The position numbers and the translations under genes are program-made. A stretch of DNA of 22,187 nt from Candidatus Acetothermia bacterium (GTDB lineage Bacteria; Bipolaricaulota; Bipolaricaulia; Bipolaricaulales; Bipolaricaulaceae). Shown here one piece after another: positions 7,292 to 15,603 of this stretch (within the stretch, counting starts at the first letter, position 1; each line of letters begins with the position of its first letter). The notes under the pieces are model-generated. The model was not told the origin of the DNA. It ran no database searches and worked only from the letters and a program-made list of their open reading frames with translations. The stretch is from contig DSBZ01000203.1 of NCBI GenBank assembly GCA_011057175.1, forward strand, positions 1-22,187. Reading direction: 5' to 3'.

Positions 7292-8583
7292 AGCCCCTTC
7301 CTCCCCAGGAACGCCGAACCCTTGATCAGCGACTCGTATTGCCGCATCACAAGATGGGCCTCGATCTGCATGATCGTGTCAATGCCCACCCCGACGAGGA
7401 TGAGGATCGAAGTCCCCCCGATGGAGAACACCCGCAGTCCGGAAAGGGAGGAGAAGAGATGGGGTAGAATCGCGATCCCCGCCAGGAACAGCCCTCCCAC
7501 GAGGAGGAGCCGGTTGGAGACCGACCCCAGATAGGCGGCCGTGGGCTGGCCCGGCCGGACCCCGGGCACGAACCCTCCCGCCTCGCGCAGGTTCTTCGCG
7601 ATGTCGTTGGGGTCGAACACGAGCGACGAGTAGAAGTAAGTGAAGAAGAAGATGAGGAGGACATAGGCCACGAGGTAGATCGTGCTTCCGGGGGCCACAT
7701 AGCTTTGGAGCCAGTTCAGTTGAGGGACCCACGCTGCGATCGAGCTCGGGAGGGTGAGGATTGCCGAGGCGAAGATGATGGGGATCACCCCGCCCTGGTT
7801 CACGCGCAGCGGGAGGTGGGTGGTATGCCCGCCGTACACGCGGCGCCCCGAGGTCCTCTTCGCGTACTGGATCACGATCTTGCGCTGCCCTTGCTGGATG
7901 ATGACGGTGAGGGCGACCACGGCCACGAACAGACCAACCAACCCGATCGCCCACAGGGGATGAACCGTTCCCGCTGAGATATCGAGCGCTGCTTGCTGGA
8001 TCTCCGCCGGAAGGCGGGCTACGATCCCCGCCATGATCAACATCGAGATCCCGTTCCCTACCCCATTCTCAGTCATCCGTTCCCCAACCCACATCAGGAA
8101 CACGGTGCCCGCGGTGAGCGAGATGACCGTGCTTACGACGAACAACCCCCACGGCCATTCCACGAGGCCGTATCCGCGGACGAGGAAACTCATCCCACAG
8201 GACTGGAGGAGGGCGAGGATCACTGTACCCCACCGCGTGTACTGGGTGAGCTTTTTGCGTCCCTCACGCCCCTCCTCCTGAAGCTTCTTCAGGCGCGGGA
8301 ACGCCGGGATGAGGAGCGAGAGGATGATCGAGGCGTTGATGTAGGGGATGACCCCCAGCGAGAAAAGCGAGAACTGCTGCAGCGCCCCGCCGGTGAACAT
8401 GTTGATGAACCCGAACAGTCCTGCCCCGAACGTCTGCTGGAACGCACCCGCGAGCTGAGCCGTGTCCACGCCGGGCACGGGGATGTGGGCGCCGATCCGG
8501 AACACAAGGAGCATACCCAGCGTGTAGATGATCCTCCGCCGCAGCTCCTCCACCGCGAACACCTGTCGCATCCGCCCCAGCAC
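7288..8583 (-). CDS. secY: Preprotein translocase subunit SecY
   Basis: A 431-residue, ten-helix channel of the Sec translocon in the inner membrane. IPVPGVD (34-40) precedes the plug region, GERMTENGVGNGIS (167-180) is the TM4/5 signature, and the ribosome/SecA-contacting loops are present at 230-260 (QQGQRKIVIQYAKR) and 323-348 (FDPNDIAKNLREAGGFVPG). IDTIMQIEAHLVMRQYES near the C-terminus is typical. The start is GTG at 8583, directly after the rplO TAG, with GAGGAGG upstream; an in-frame ATG at 8571 is possible but would cut the usual N-terminus. Confidence 0.97.
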   Translation of the reverse strand: MLGRMRQVFAVEELRRRIIYTLGMLLVFRIGAHIPVPGVDTAQLAGAFQQTFGAGLFGFINMFTGGALQQFSLFSLGVIPYINASIILSLLIPAFPRLKKLQEEGREGRKKLTQYTRWGTVILALLQSCGMSFLVRGYGLVEWPWGLFVVSTVISLTAGTVFLMWVGERMTENGVGNGISMLIMAGIVARLPAEIQQAALDISAGTVHPLWAIGLVGLFVAVVALTVIIQQGQRKIVIQYAKRTSGRRVYGGHTTHLPLRVNQGGVIPIIFASAILTLPSSIAAWVPQLNWLQSYVAPGSTIYLVAYVLLIFFFTYFYSSLVFDPNDIAKNLREAGGFVPGVRPGQPTAAYLGSVSNRLLLVGGLFLAGIAILPHLFSSLSGLRVFSIGGTSILILVGVGIDTIMQIEAHLVMRQYESLIKGSAFLGRKGL

Positions 8584-9069
8584 CTACGCCTCCTCGCCGG
8601 AGCGGGAATCGGCCGCCGCGGGCCCGGTCTCAATGCGACCCCCCGCGGCTTCGATCTTCGCGCGCGCCGTCCGGCTGAACCGGTCCGCCTTCACGATGAG
8701 GCACTTCGATAGCTCCCCTTCACCGAGGACCTTGAGCCGCCGGTGGGGGCTCTTCACCAGCCCCCGGCGGATGAGGATGTCCAACGAAACCTCATCGCCG
8801 GCCGCGAAATGGGCGTCGAGATCTCCCACGTTGACCACCGCGTACTCGACCCGCCCCACGTTGATGAACCCTCGCTTCGGGAACCTCATCCAGAAGGGAG
8901 TTTGGCCTCCCTCGTACCCCGGGCGGACCGTCACCCCGGACCGGGAGTTCTGGCCCTTCGTCCCCCTCCCGGACTCGTGGCCTCCATGGCCGGAGCTGTA
9001 TCCCCGCCCCACGCGCTTCCGCCCGCGCTTGCTCCCCGGGGCGGGGCGCAGGTCATCGAGCCTCGACAT
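8584..9069 (-). CDS. rplO: 50S ribosomal protein L15 (uL15)
   Basis: A 161-residue late-assembly protein of the large subunit. The glycine-rich N-terminal arm (GRKRVGRGYSSGHGG, GRGTKGQNSRSG) and YEGGQTPFWMRFPKRGF are the family marks. The ATG at 9069 follows GGAGG and overlaps the end of rpsE by 17 nt, leaving no space for rpmD, which usually sits between these two genes. It ends with TAG directly abutting the secY GTG. Confidence 0.96.
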   Translation of the reverse strand: MSRLDDLRPAPGSKRGRKRVGRGYSSGHGGHESGRGTKGQNSRSGVTVRPGYEGGQTPFWMRFPKRGFINVGRVEYAVVNVGDLDAHFAAGDEVSLDILIRRGLVKSPHRRLKVLGEGELSKCLIVKADRFSRTARAKIEAAGGRIETGPAAADSRSGEEA

Positions 9070-9565
9070 CTTCGACCTCCAGGATCTCCTCGAGCGCCTT
9101 CCCCCGGCGAAGGGCCACCATCTCCGGGCTCTCCATCTGCCGGAACCCATCCAGGGTCGCACGGGCCAAGTTGAGGGGGTTCGTGGAGCGAAGGGCCTTG
9201 GTGAGGATGTCCTTCACCCCAGCGATGCGACATGCCGCGCCCACGGTCCGCCCCGCGATCACGCCCGTCCCGGGATAGGCCGGGCGCAGGAGGACCTTGG
9301 CTGCTCCGAACTGGCCCACCACCTCGTGGGGAATCGTCCCGTTCCGGATGGGGACCGTCACAAGGTGCTTCATTGCATCGCGAATGCCTTGCTGGACAGC
9401 CTGCGGGATCTCCACCGACTTGCCGACCCCTACCCCGACCCGGCCCTCGCCATCGCCCGCCACGACCACGACGCGGAACCGCAGGCGCTTGCCGCCCTTG
9501 GTGACCTTGCCCACCCGGCGGATATCGATGACCTCGTTCGCTGGTTGATCTGAGTACCTCGCCAT
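9053..9565 (-). CDS. rpsE: 30S ribosomal protein S5 (uS5)
   Basis: A 170-residue protein at the mRNA entry and decoding region of the 30S. The N-terminal double-stranded-RNA-binding-like domain shows VTKGGKRLRFRVVVVAGD (21-38) and GVGVGKS; the second half has YPGTGVIAG (98-106) and ILTKALRSTNPLNLARAT (120-137). The GTGVIAG block is followed by RTVGA where G-P-V-R is more usual. The start at 9565 overlaps the rplR stop as TGATG; longer in-frame extension to 9754 overlaps rplR and is not used. Confidence 0.96.
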   Translation of the reverse strand: MARYSDQPANEVIDIRRVGKVTKGGKRLRFRVVVVAGDGEGRVGVGVGKSVEIPQAVQQGIRDAMKHLVTVPIRNGTIPHEVVGQFGAAKVLLRPAYPGTGVIAGRTVGAACRIAGVKDILTKALRSTNPLNLARATLDGFRQMESPEMVALRRGKALEEILEVEDVEAR

Positions 9566-9927
9566 CAGAACTCCAATCCTCCCTCCCGGGCCGCCTCGGC
9601 CAGAGCGCGCACCTTGCCGTGGTACGGCCAGCCCGCGCGATCGAACACGACCCGACGGACCCCGCGCGCCTGGGCCCGCTGCGCCACGAGCGCACCAACG
9701 GCCCGCGCCCCCTCCACCGTGTTCTTCACGCCGCGCTCGCGCAGCTCGGGGCACAGCGTGGATGCCGCGGCAAGCGTCCTCCCCTGGGAGTCGTCCACGA
9801 TCTGGGCATAGATATGGTGAAGGCTCTTGTACACGGTCAGGCGGGGACGATCCCCGCTCCCGCGCACGCGGCGCGCGATGCGCGCCTTTCGCTTCAGCCG
9901 ATCTTCGTTACGAGTCCGTCTGGCCAT
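9565..9927 (-). CDS. rplR: 50S ribosomal protein L18 (uL18)
   Basis: A 120-residue 5S rRNA-binding protein of the central protuberance. The basic N-terminal arm (RLKRKARIARRVRGS), PRLTVYKSLHHIYAQIVDD and the C-terminal FDRAGWPYHGKVRALAEAAREGGLEF are characteristic. It lies 5 nt after rplF and is coupled to rpsE by a one-base overlap. Confidence 0.96.
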   Translation of the reverse strand: MARRTRNEDRLKRKARIARRVRGSGDRPRLTVYKSLHHIYAQIVDDSQGRTLAAASTLCPELRERGVKNTVEGARAVGALVAQRAQARGVRRVVFDRAGWPYHGKVRALAEAAREGGLEF

Positions 9928-9932
9928 GATCG

Positions 9933-10478
9933 TTACCCCTTCGCTCCCAGTTTACCCGCCTTGCGCACGATCTCCTCCCCTCGGTAGCGGATGCCCGTGC
10001 CCCGGTACGGCTCCGGGGGGTGAACCGCCCGGATGTCCGCGGCCACTTGACCGACGAGCCGATTGTCGATCCCGCGGATCACGATCCGGGTCGGCTCGGG
10101 GACTGAGAACTCGATCCCCTCGGGGATCTCATACCGCACGGGATGGGAGTAGCCGAGTTCCATGACAAGCGAGCGCCCTTCGGCGCGAGCGCGGTACCCC
10201 AACCCCTGGATCTCCAGCTCCTTCTGCCACTTCTCCGTGACGCCGCGAACCATGTTCGCGATGAGAGCCCGGTACAGGCCGTGGCGGGCGCGGAACGGGG
10301 CGCGCTCGGACTTTCGCTCCACGCGGACCTCGCCGCCCGCGACCTCGATCGTCACGAACTCCGGCTCGTAGGGGCACTCCAGGGTCCCGTGGGGCCCCCG
10401 GACGATGACCCGGCCTGGCTGCACCTTGATCTCGACCCCCGGGGGGATGGGGATGGGCTTCTTCCCGACCTTGGACAT
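9933..10478 (-). CDS. rplF: 50S ribosomal protein L6 (uL6)
   Basis: A 181-residue protein near the factor-binding site and sarcin-ricin loop. It has the two L6 domains: MSKVGKKPIPIPPGVEI at the start, MVRGVTEKWQKELEIQGLGYRA in the middle, then YSHPVRYEIPEGI and the C-terminal EPYRGTGIRYRGE block. The frame continues upstream to 10508 but the family start is the ATG at 10478, one base after the rpsH stop. Confidence 0.96.
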   Translation of the reverse strand: MSKVGKKPIPIPPGVEIKVQPGRVIVRGPHGTLECPYEPEFVTIEVAGGEVRVERKSERAPFRARHGLYRALIANMVRGVTEKWQKELEIQGLGYRARAEGRSLVMELGYSHPVRYEIPEGIEFSVPEPTRIVIRGIDNRLVGQVAADIRAVHPPEPYRGTGIRYRGEEIVRKAGKLGAKG

Positions 10479-10479
10479 C

Positions 10480-10890
10480 TCACCACACCTCGCACAGAAG
10501 CTCGCCACCGATCCGGCGCTGCTGGGCCTGACGGCCGGTCATGACCCCTTGCGACGTGGAGAGGACGGCGATCCCCAACCCGCCACGGGTGCTCGGGATC
10601 TCATCGGCCCCCACATACACGCGTCGCGAGGAGGTGCTGACCCGGCGCAGGCCTTGGATCGCTGGCCGCCGCAGACGCGTCCCCTCCCGCTTGTACTTCA
10701 AGCGCAGGCGCAGCACCGGGAACGGGCGGCCCTCGTCCACAGCGTAGGACTCGATGTACCCTTCCTCCGCCAAGATCCGGGCGATCTCGACCTTCATCTG
10801 CGAGGAGGGCATCGCCACCTCGTCCGCGCTCCGCGCCAGCGCGTTGCGGATCCGCGCCAGCATATCGGCAATGGGGTCGCCAACCATCAT
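10480..10890 (-). CDS. rpsH: 30S ribosomal protein S8 (uS8)
   Basis: A 136-residue primary 16S rRNA binder; in E. coli it also represses the spc operon by binding mRNA near rplE. DPIADMLARIRNA at the start and the C-terminal STSQGVMTGRQAQQRRIGGELLCEVW are diagnostic. Two consecutive ATGs (10890 and 10887) could serve as start; the first is used here. It sits 10 nt after rpsN. Confidence 0.96.
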   Translation of the reverse strand: MMVGDPIADMLARIRNALARSADEVAMPSSQMKVEIARILAEEGYIESYAVDEGRPFPVLRLRLKYKREGTRLRRPAIQGLRRVSTSSRRVYVGADEIPSTRGGLGIAVLSTSQGVMTGRQAQQRRIGGELLCEVW

Positions 10891-10900
10891 CCCATCCTCC

Positions 10901-11086
10901 TCACCACGCGGCCTTCTTCACGCCGGGAAGCTGACCGTCCAGCGCGAGCTTGCGAAAACAGAGCCGGCACAAGCCGAAATCGCGGATGTAGGCGCGCGAC
11001 CGTCCGCACAGCTGGCACCGGTTGTGCTTGCGCACCCTGAACTTCGGGCGCCGGTTCGCCTTCTCGATCATGGCCTTCCTCGCCAT
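10901..11086 (-). CDS. rpsN: 30S ribosomal protein S14 type Z (uS14), zinc-binding
   Basis: A 61-residue S14 of the short, zinc-binding form. The ligands are C24, C27, C40 and C43 (RCQLCGR and LCRLCFRK). It binds the 3' major domain of 16S rRNA in the head. The short C+ form is ancestral and contrasts with the longer zinc-free form of many proteobacteria. It stands between rplE and rpsH, the standard spc position. Confidence 0.97.
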   Translation of the reverse strand: MARKAMIEKANRRPKFRVRKHNRCQLCGRSRAYIRDFGLCRLCFRKLALDGQLPGVKKAAW

Positions 11087-11094
11087 CTTCCCCC

Positions 11095-11628
11095 CTAGTC
11101 CTTTCGGAACGCGCAGCCCAAGGCGGCAAGGAGCGCCATCGCCTCGCGGTCCGTCCGCGCCGTGGTGACGATCGTGATGTCCATCCCCTGGGTGCGGACC
11201 ACGTCATCGTAGGACACCTCCGGGAACACCATCTGCTCGGTGAGCCCGAGCGAGAAGTTGCCCCGCCCATCGAACGAATCCGGTGACACGCCTTTGAAAT
11301 CGCGGATCCCGGGCAGGGCAACGTTGAACAGCTTGTACAGGAATTCGTAGGCTCGAGGGCCGCGTAGGGTCACCCGGCACCCGATGGCATCGCCCTTGCG
11401 GATCTTGAAGTCGGAGACCGCGCGCTTGGCCCGCGTCACGACTGGCCTCTGGCCCGCGATCTGGGCGAGGTTGTTCACCGCCCCTTCGAGGACCTTGGGA
11501 TCGTCGTGTTTGCCCACACCCATGTTCACCACGACCTTCTCCACCTTCGGGACCTGCATCACGTTCGAGTAGCCGAGCTCCTTCATGAGCTTCGGAACGA
11601 TCTCGGCACGGTATCGAGGATAGAGCAT
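11095..11628 (-). CDS. rplE: 50S ribosomal protein L5 (uL5)
   Basis: A 177-residue 5S rRNA-binding protein of the central protuberance that also touches P-site t[24 protein letters not shown], the [18 protein letters not shown] block and [23 protein letters not shown] are typical. A GTG at 11649 would add seven residues but overlaps rplX and lacks a ribosome-binding site, while the ATG at 11628 is 4 nt after the rplX stop and matches the family start. Confidence 0.95.
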   Translation of the reverse strand: MLYPRYRAEIVPKLMKELGYSNVMQVPKVEKVVVNMGVGKHDDPKVLEGAVNNLAQIAGQRPVVTRAKRAVSDFKIRKGDAIGCRVTLRGPRAYEFLYKLFNVALPGIRDFKGVSPDSFDGRGNFSLGLTEQMVFPEVSYDDVVRTQGMDITIVTTARTDREAMALLAALGCAFRKD

Positions 11629-11632
11629 GGCC

Positions 11633-11941
11633 TTAGAACTTCGCCCCACATTGCTTGCAGCGGCGGAGCTTCTGGCCTTCCACCACCGCTACCCCAAGCC
11701 GGCTTGGTGCACCGCACTCCGGGCACACAACCTTCACGTTGGAGAGGTGGATCGGGGATTCCCGCTTGATGATCCCCGGTTCGCGCACGGCCTGGGTCGG
11801 GCGCTGGTGCTTGGTCACGATGTTGACCCCTTCCACCAGGACCCGCTCCTCGTCCGGGAGGACCCGAAGGACCTTGCCGATCTTCCCCCGGTCCTCGCCG
11901 GAGATCACCTTGACCCGGTCCCCCTTCCGCACCTTCCGCAT
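11633..11941 (-). CDS. rplX: 50S ribosomal protein L24 (uL24) with a zinc ribbon
   Basis: A 102-residue assembly initiator that binds 23S rRNA early and ends near the tunnel exit. The KOW motif is at the start ([21 protein letters not shown]). The C-terminal part holds C73, C76, C95 and C98 in CPEC and CKQC pairs, so a zinc ribbon is likely; E. coli L24 lacks it. It lies 15 nt after rplN. Confidence 0.96.
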   Translation of the reverse strand: MRKVRKGDRVKVISGEDRGKIGKVLRVLPDEERVLVEGVNIVTKHQRPTQAVREPGIIKRESPIHLSNVKVVCPECGAPSRLGVAVVEGQKLRRCKQCGAKF

Positions 11942-11956
11942 CGCTCCTCCCGCTCC

Positions 11957-12319
11957 CTACACGACCTCGGGGGCTACGGAGATGATCCGCATCATCCCCC
12001 GCTCCCGCAGCTCCCGCGCCACCGGCCCAAACACACGAGTCCCCAGCGGCTGGAGGGCCTTGTCCACGAGCACCACCGCGTTGTCATCGAAGCGGATCGT
12101 GCTGCCGTCGTCGCGCCGGAACGCAACCCGCGTTCGGACCACCACCCCCCGCACGATGTTCCCCTTCGTGAACTCGGAGGTCGGGATCCTCTTCTTGACC
12201 GAGGCGACCACGACGTCGCCGATCCCGGCGTGGGTCTTCTTGCCAAGCACGTTGATGCACTCCACCTCTTTGACTCCGGTGTTGTCGGCCACAGTGAGCC
12301 GTGTTGTGGGGAAGATCAT
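11957..12319 (-). CDS. rplN: 50S ribosomal protein L14 (uL14)
   Basis: A 120-residue protein at the subunit interface (bridges B5 and B8) and the docking site of the silencing factor RsfS. Near-invariant pieces seen are LTVADNTGVKEVECI, GDVVVASVKKRIP, GVVVRTR and FDDNAVVLVD. The C-terminal FGPVARELRERGMMRIISVAPEVV is standard. The ATG at 12319 lies 6 nt after the rpsQ stop. Confidence 0.97.
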   Translation of the reverse strand: MIFPTTRLTVADNTGVKEVECINVLGKKTHAGIGDVVVASVKKRIPTSEFTKGNIVRGVVVRTRVAFRRDDGSTIRFDDNAVVLVDKALQPLGTRVFGPVARELRERGMMRIISVAPEVV

Positions 12320-12325
12320 CGCCCC

Positions 12326-12571
12326 TCACCGTTCCGCGCGGCGTACGATCTCCAGGAGCCGCCACCGCTTGAGCTTGGAGAGAGGACGCGTCTCCTCGAT
12401 GCGCACGACGTCCCCCACCCGCGCCTGCCCTGCCGCGTCGTGAGCGTAGTATCTCGTGCGCCGCCGCTGCCGCTTGCGGTAGAGCGGGGCCTCGACGAGG
12501 CGCTCCTCGACCACGACGATCGTCTTCATCATCTTGTTGCTGACGACCCGTCCGATACGTTGTCTACGCAT
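12326..12571 (-). CDS. rpsQ: 30S ribosomal protein S17 (uS17)
   Basis: An 81-residue primary 16S rRNA binder of the 5' domain with an OB fold. RIGRVVSNKMMKTIVVVEER, the basic loop with YAHDAAGQARVGDVVRI and ETRPLSKLKRWRLLEIV identify it. The ATG at 12571 has GAGGA about 8 nt upstream; a GTG at 12577 would put that site too close. The start overlaps rpmC by 8 nt. Confidence 0.96.
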   Translation of the reverse strand: MRRQRIGRVVSNKMMKTIVVVEERLVEAPLYRKRQRRRTRYYAHDAAGQARVGDVVRIEETRPLSKLKRWRLLEIVRRAER

Positions 12572-12755
12572 GTTCACGTTCCTCGATCACGGTCAACGCC
12601 CGGGCGATATCCCGCTTCGTCTTCGCGATCTCTGCGGTGTTCGTCAACCGGCCCGAGGCAACTTGGAACCGGAGCGTGAAGAGCTTCCTCTTGCCCTCGG
12701 CGACGCGCGCGCGAAGCTCGTCGTCGGAAAGTTCCCGCAGTTCCCGGGCCTTCAT
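12564..12755 (-). CDS. rpmC: 50S ribosomal protein L29 (uL29)
   Basis: A 63-residue, two-helix protein at the tunnel exit next to L23, where trigger factor and SRP dock. [29 protein letters not shown] and [17 protein letters not shown] match the family throughout. Its ATG overlaps the rplP stop as ATGA, so translation is probably coupled. Confidence 0.96.
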   Translation of the reverse strand: MKARELRELSDDELRARVAEGKRKLFTLRFQVASGRLTNTAEIAKTKRDIARALTVIEEREHA

Positions 12756-13180
12756 CTCTCCCCTCCCAACTGGAACCGAGCCTTCAGCTGCGTGGGGATG
12801 GGCAGTTTGCAGGACGCGCGGCGATGGATCTCCTTGGCCTCGGCCTCGGTCACGCCGGAGAATTCAAACATGACTCGCCCCGGCCGGACCACGGCCACCC
12901 AGTTCTCCACCTCGCCCTTCCCTTTGCCCATCCGTGATTCAGCGGCCTTCTTCGTGTACGGCTTGTCGGGGAAGATCCTGACCCAGACGCGGCCACGGTG
13001 CGTGCCGCGGGCGAGGGAGGTGCGCACGGCCTCGATCTGCTGGCTCGTGATCCACGCCGGAGCGAGGGCCTGGATCCCGAACTCCCCGAACTCGACCGCC
13101 TCCCCGCGGGCGGCGATCCCCTTCATCCGCCCGCGGTGCTGCTTGCGGTACTTCGTGCGTTTGGGGAACAGGGCCGGCAT
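12752..13180 (-). CDS. rplP: 50S ribosomal protein L16 (uL16)
   Basis: A 142-residue late-assembly protein that helps position tRNA acceptor arms in the A site. [18 protein letters not shown] at the start, [24 protein letters not shown] in the centre and [14 protein letters not shown] are hallmarks. The arginine before MGKGKG corresponds to the one hydroxylated in E. coli. It starts one base after the rpsC stop. Confidence 0.97.
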   Translation of the reverse strand: MPALFPKRTKYRKQHRGRMKGIAARGEAVEFGEFGIQALAPAWITSQQIEAVRTSLARGTHRGRVWVRIFPDKPYTKKAAESRMGKGKGEVENWVAVVRPGRVMFEFSGVTEAEAKEIHRRASCKLPIPTQLKARFQLGGER

Positions 13181-13181
13181 C

Positions 13182-13844
13182 TCACCCCACCTCCGCTCTG
13201 AAGCGGTCGGACATGGACCAGACCTCGCCGCGGAACACCCACGCCTTGACCCCGATCACCCCGTACTTCGTCCAGGCCTCGGCGAGCCCGTAGTCCACGT
13301 CGGCGCGCAGGGTATGCAGGGGAACGCGCCCTTCCTTCATCTCCACCGACCGCGAGATCTCCGCCCCACCCAACCGGCCCGAGATGCGGATCTTCGCGCC
13401 CTGGGCCCCGGCAGCGATGATCCGCCGCAGGGTCTCCTTCATCGCCCGGTACGGGTTGATCCGGTTCTCGATCTGAAACGCGACGTCCTGCGCCACGAGG
13501 GGGGCCTCGAGCTCAGGCCGCTCGACCTCCATCACCCCGATCCGCACCTCACGGCCCACGACCCGGGACAACCGCTCCTGAAGGGCAGCGACCTCCGCCC
13601 CTCCGCGGCCGATGATGATCCCCGGCCGGGCGGCGCGGATCGTCACCGTGACCCGCCCTTCCGTCGTCCGCTCGATGAGGGTCTCGGCGAGGCCGGCCCC
13701 CTTATACGCGTTGTGGATCTCCACCCGCAGGCGGTTGTCCTCGGCCACGTACTCGGGGACGCGGGCATCAGGCGCGAACCAGTTCGAGCGCCACTTCCTC
13801 AACACCCCGATCCGGAACCCCACCGGATGTGTCTTGTGACCCAC
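13182..13844 (-). CDS. rpsC: 30S ribosomal protein S3 (uS3)
   Basis: A 220-residue head protein at the mRNA entry tunnel with intrinsic mRNA-unwinding activity together with S4 and S5. [15 protein letters not shown] opens the protein; the KH type II motif is GIIIGRGG (75-82); the C-terminal domain has [23 protein letters not shown] and [11 protein letters not shown]. The start is GTG at 13844, overlapping the rplV TAG by one base (TAGTG). Confidence 0.96.
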   Translation of the reverse strand: MGHKTHPVGFRIGVLRKWRSNWFAPDARVPEYVAEDNRLRVEIHNAYKGAGLAETLIERTTEGRVTVTIRAARPGIIIGRGGAEVAALQERLSRVVGREVRIGVMEVERPELEAPLVAQDVAFQIENRINPYRAMKETLRRIIAAGAQGAKIRISGRLGGAEISRSVEMKEGRVPLHTLRADVDYGLAEAWTKYGVIGVKAWVFRGEVWSMSDRFRAEVG

Positions 13845-14185
13845 TACTCCTCCTTCTCCGCCACGACCACGGTGATGTGGGCCATTGGCCGCCGCACGAT
13901 GTCCGCCCGCCCGAACGCGCGCGGGTTGAGGCGCCGCAGCCGCGGCCCTTCGTCCACCACGGCTCGCACCACGGAGAGCTTCTCCTCGTCCAGCTCGAAG
14001 CTATGCTGGGCATTGGCCACGGCCGAGTCCAGCACCTTGCGGATGAGCCGGCTCGCCTTCTTGGGGGACAGGGCGAGGATCCGCCGGGCTTCCGTCACGG
14101 GCTTACCACGGATCTCGTCGATCACGAGCCGCGCCTTGAGGGGGGACACCCTCACAAAACGCGCCTTCGCCGTTGCCTCTCTCAT
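13844..14185 (-). CDS. rplV: 50S ribosomal protein L22 (uL22)
   Basis: A 113-residue protein whose long hairpin lines the exit-tunnel constriction. RFVRVSPLKARLVIDEIRGK, the ANAQHSF segment and the hairpin region GPRLRRLNPRAFGRADIVRRPMAHITVVV are typical. The start is ATG at 14185, 13 nt after the rpsS stop. Confidence 0.96.
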   Translation of the reverse strand: MREATAKARFVRVSPLKARLVIDEIRGKPVTEARRILALSPKKASRLIRKVLDSAVANAQHSFELDEEKLSVVRAVVDEGPRLRRLNPRAFGRADIVRRPMAHITVVVAEKEE

Positions 14186-14198
14186 CCTACCACCTCGA

Positions 14199-14480
14199 TC
14201 ACTTCGGGAGCGCGGTCCTCTTCTTCACGCCGCCGTGGCCGCGGAACACGCGGGTGGGAGCGAACTCCCCCAGGCGATGCCCGATCATGGCCTCCGTCAC
14301 CCGCACCGGGACATGGGTGCGGCCGTTGTGGACCCGGATCGTGACCCCCACCATCTCTGGCGTGATCATCGAGCTGCGGGCCCAGGTGACGATCTCCGTG
14401 ATCTCCCCCCGCTTGAGCTTGGCGAGCTTCTCCCGCACGTCGGGGGCCACATAGGGTCCTTTCTTCTTTGACCGCACCAT
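14199..14480 (-). CDS. rpsS: 30S ribosomal protein S19 (uS19)
   Basis: A 93-residue head protein that pairs with S13 near the A-site tRNA and forms an intersubunit bridge. [51 protein letters not shown] and GHGGVKKRT cover the conserved blocks. The frame is open far upstream inside rplB, but the ATG at 14480 with its family start, one base after the rplB stop, is clear. Confidence 0.97.
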   Translation of the reverse strand: MVRSKKKGPYVAPDVREKLAKLKRGEITEIVTWARSSMITPEMVGVTIRVHNGRTHVPVRVTEAMIGHRLGEFAPTRVFRGHGGVKKRTALPK

Positions 14481-14481
14481 C

Positions 14482-15303
14482 TCACCTCCTCCTCTTGAGG
14501 ATCCGACCGTTGCTCGCCTTCTTCTTGCGGGTGGGAACGCCGCGGGCGAGCTTGCCCCACAGCGTCTTCGACGGACGCCCTTCCCCGGTCCGCCCCTCTC
14601 CCCCTCCGTGGGGGTGGTCGTCGGCTCCCATCGCCACCCCTCGCACCCTCGGCCGCCGTCCGAGGTGACGCACCCGGCCTGCCTTGCCGTGCCGCACGTT
14701 CTTGTGGTCGGGGTTGCCCACGCGGCCGATCGTGGCCCAGCAACCCAGGGAGAACACCCGGATCTCCCCTGACGGCAGCCGTAGGATCGCCCGATCCTCC
14801 TCCCGCCCCAAGAGCTGGGCCGCGGTTCCCGCGGCCCGGGCCACCTTCCCGCGCGAACCGGGGTGAAGCTCCACGTTGTGCACGAACGTCCCGGCGGGGA
14901 TGCGCTCGAGCGGGAGGGCATTACCCGGCTTGGGCTCAGCGTTCTCGCCCGCCTCAACCGTATCGCCGACCTGCAGCTCAAGGGGGGCCAGGACGTACCT
15001 CTTCTCCCCGTCCGCATAGTGGAGGAGGGTGATCCACGCCGACCGGTTGGGATCATACTCCACCGCAGCGACCCGGGCCGGAACCCCGCGCTTGTCGCGG
15101 GCGAAGTCCACCCACCGGTAGCGGCGCTTGTGGCCGCTGCCTCGGTGGCGGGAGGTGATCCGCCCCTGGCTGTTGCGGCCCACACGGCGGGAAAGGGGGA
15201 CGAGCAGGCTCTTCTCCGGATCATCCCGCGTCAACTCCGAGTAGTCAGGGCGCACCGCATGGCGCTGCCCCGACGTGACCGGCTTCGGCTTCTTCAGGCC
15301 CAT
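14482..15303 (-). CDS. rplB: 50S ribosomal protein L2 (uL2)
   Basis: A 273-residue protein needed for subunit joining and peptidyl-transferase function. The RNA-binding core has [22 protein letters not shown] and the C-terminal half ends with [16 protein letters not shown]. The catalytic-region motif DHPHGGGEG is intact with H230 (E. coli H229), but it is preceded by AMGAD where nearly all bacteria have AMNPVD. The rest of the protein is of normal length and character, so this is a real L2 with a local change. Confidence 0.97.
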   Translation of the reverse strand: MGLKKPKPVTSGQRHAVRPDYSELTRDDPEKSLLVPLSRRVGRNSQGRITSRHRGSGHKRRYRWVDFARDKRGVPARVAAVEYDPNRSAWITLLHYADGEKRYVLAPLELQVGDTVEAGENAEPKPGNALPLERIPAGTFVHNVELHPGSRGKVARAAGTAAQLLGREEDRAILRLPSGEIRVFSLGCWATIGRVGNPDHKNVRHGKAGRVRHLGRRPRVRGVAMGADDHPHGGGEGRTGEGRPSKTLWGKLARGVPTRKKKASNGRILKRRR

Positions 15304-15309
15304 CTCACC

Positions 15310-15603
15310 TCACCCCACGAGGTCGATCTTGTGGCCGGGAGCGAGCTTCACGACAGCTCGCCGCTCGGCCCGCGTCCGCCCGTGGCGCCGATCCAATCGG
15401 GTACGCCGCGGCTTCCCACATCGATTCATAACCCACACTCGATCCACCTTCACCCCGAACAGGCCCTCGACCGCAGTCCGGATCTCGGCCTTGCCCGCGG
15501 TGGGGGACACCGCGAACGTGTACTTGCCCTCCTCCATCCCCCGCCACGTCTTCTCTGAGAGGATCGGGCGCAGGATCACGTCTTCCAGATGGATCTCAGC
15601 CAT
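15310..15603 (-). CDS. rplW: 50S ribosomal protein L23 (uL23)
   Basis: A 97-residue tunnel-exit protein that docks trigger factor and SRP. Family marks are VILRPILSEKTW, YTFAVSPTAGKAEIRTAVE and LFGVKVDRVWVMN. The E in the LSEKT region and the following helix are normal. The start overlaps the end of rplD by 8 nt. Confidence 0.95.
   Translation of the reverse strand: MAEIHLEDVILRPILSEKTWRGMEEGKYTFAVSPTAGKAEIRTAVEGLFGVKVDRVWVMNRCGKPRRTRLDRRHGRTRAERRAVVKLAPGHKIDLVG

Noticed and set aside
12534..14471. A 645-codon plus-strand open frame opposite rpmC, rplP, rpsC, rplV and rpsS
   Set aside because: It is antisense to five unmistakable ribosomal genes, matches no family I know, and long antisense frames are expected at this GC content.
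14481..15224. In-frame upstream extension of rpsS through rplB
   Set aside because: The extension is out-of-frame rplB sequence; S19 has a clear family start at 14480.
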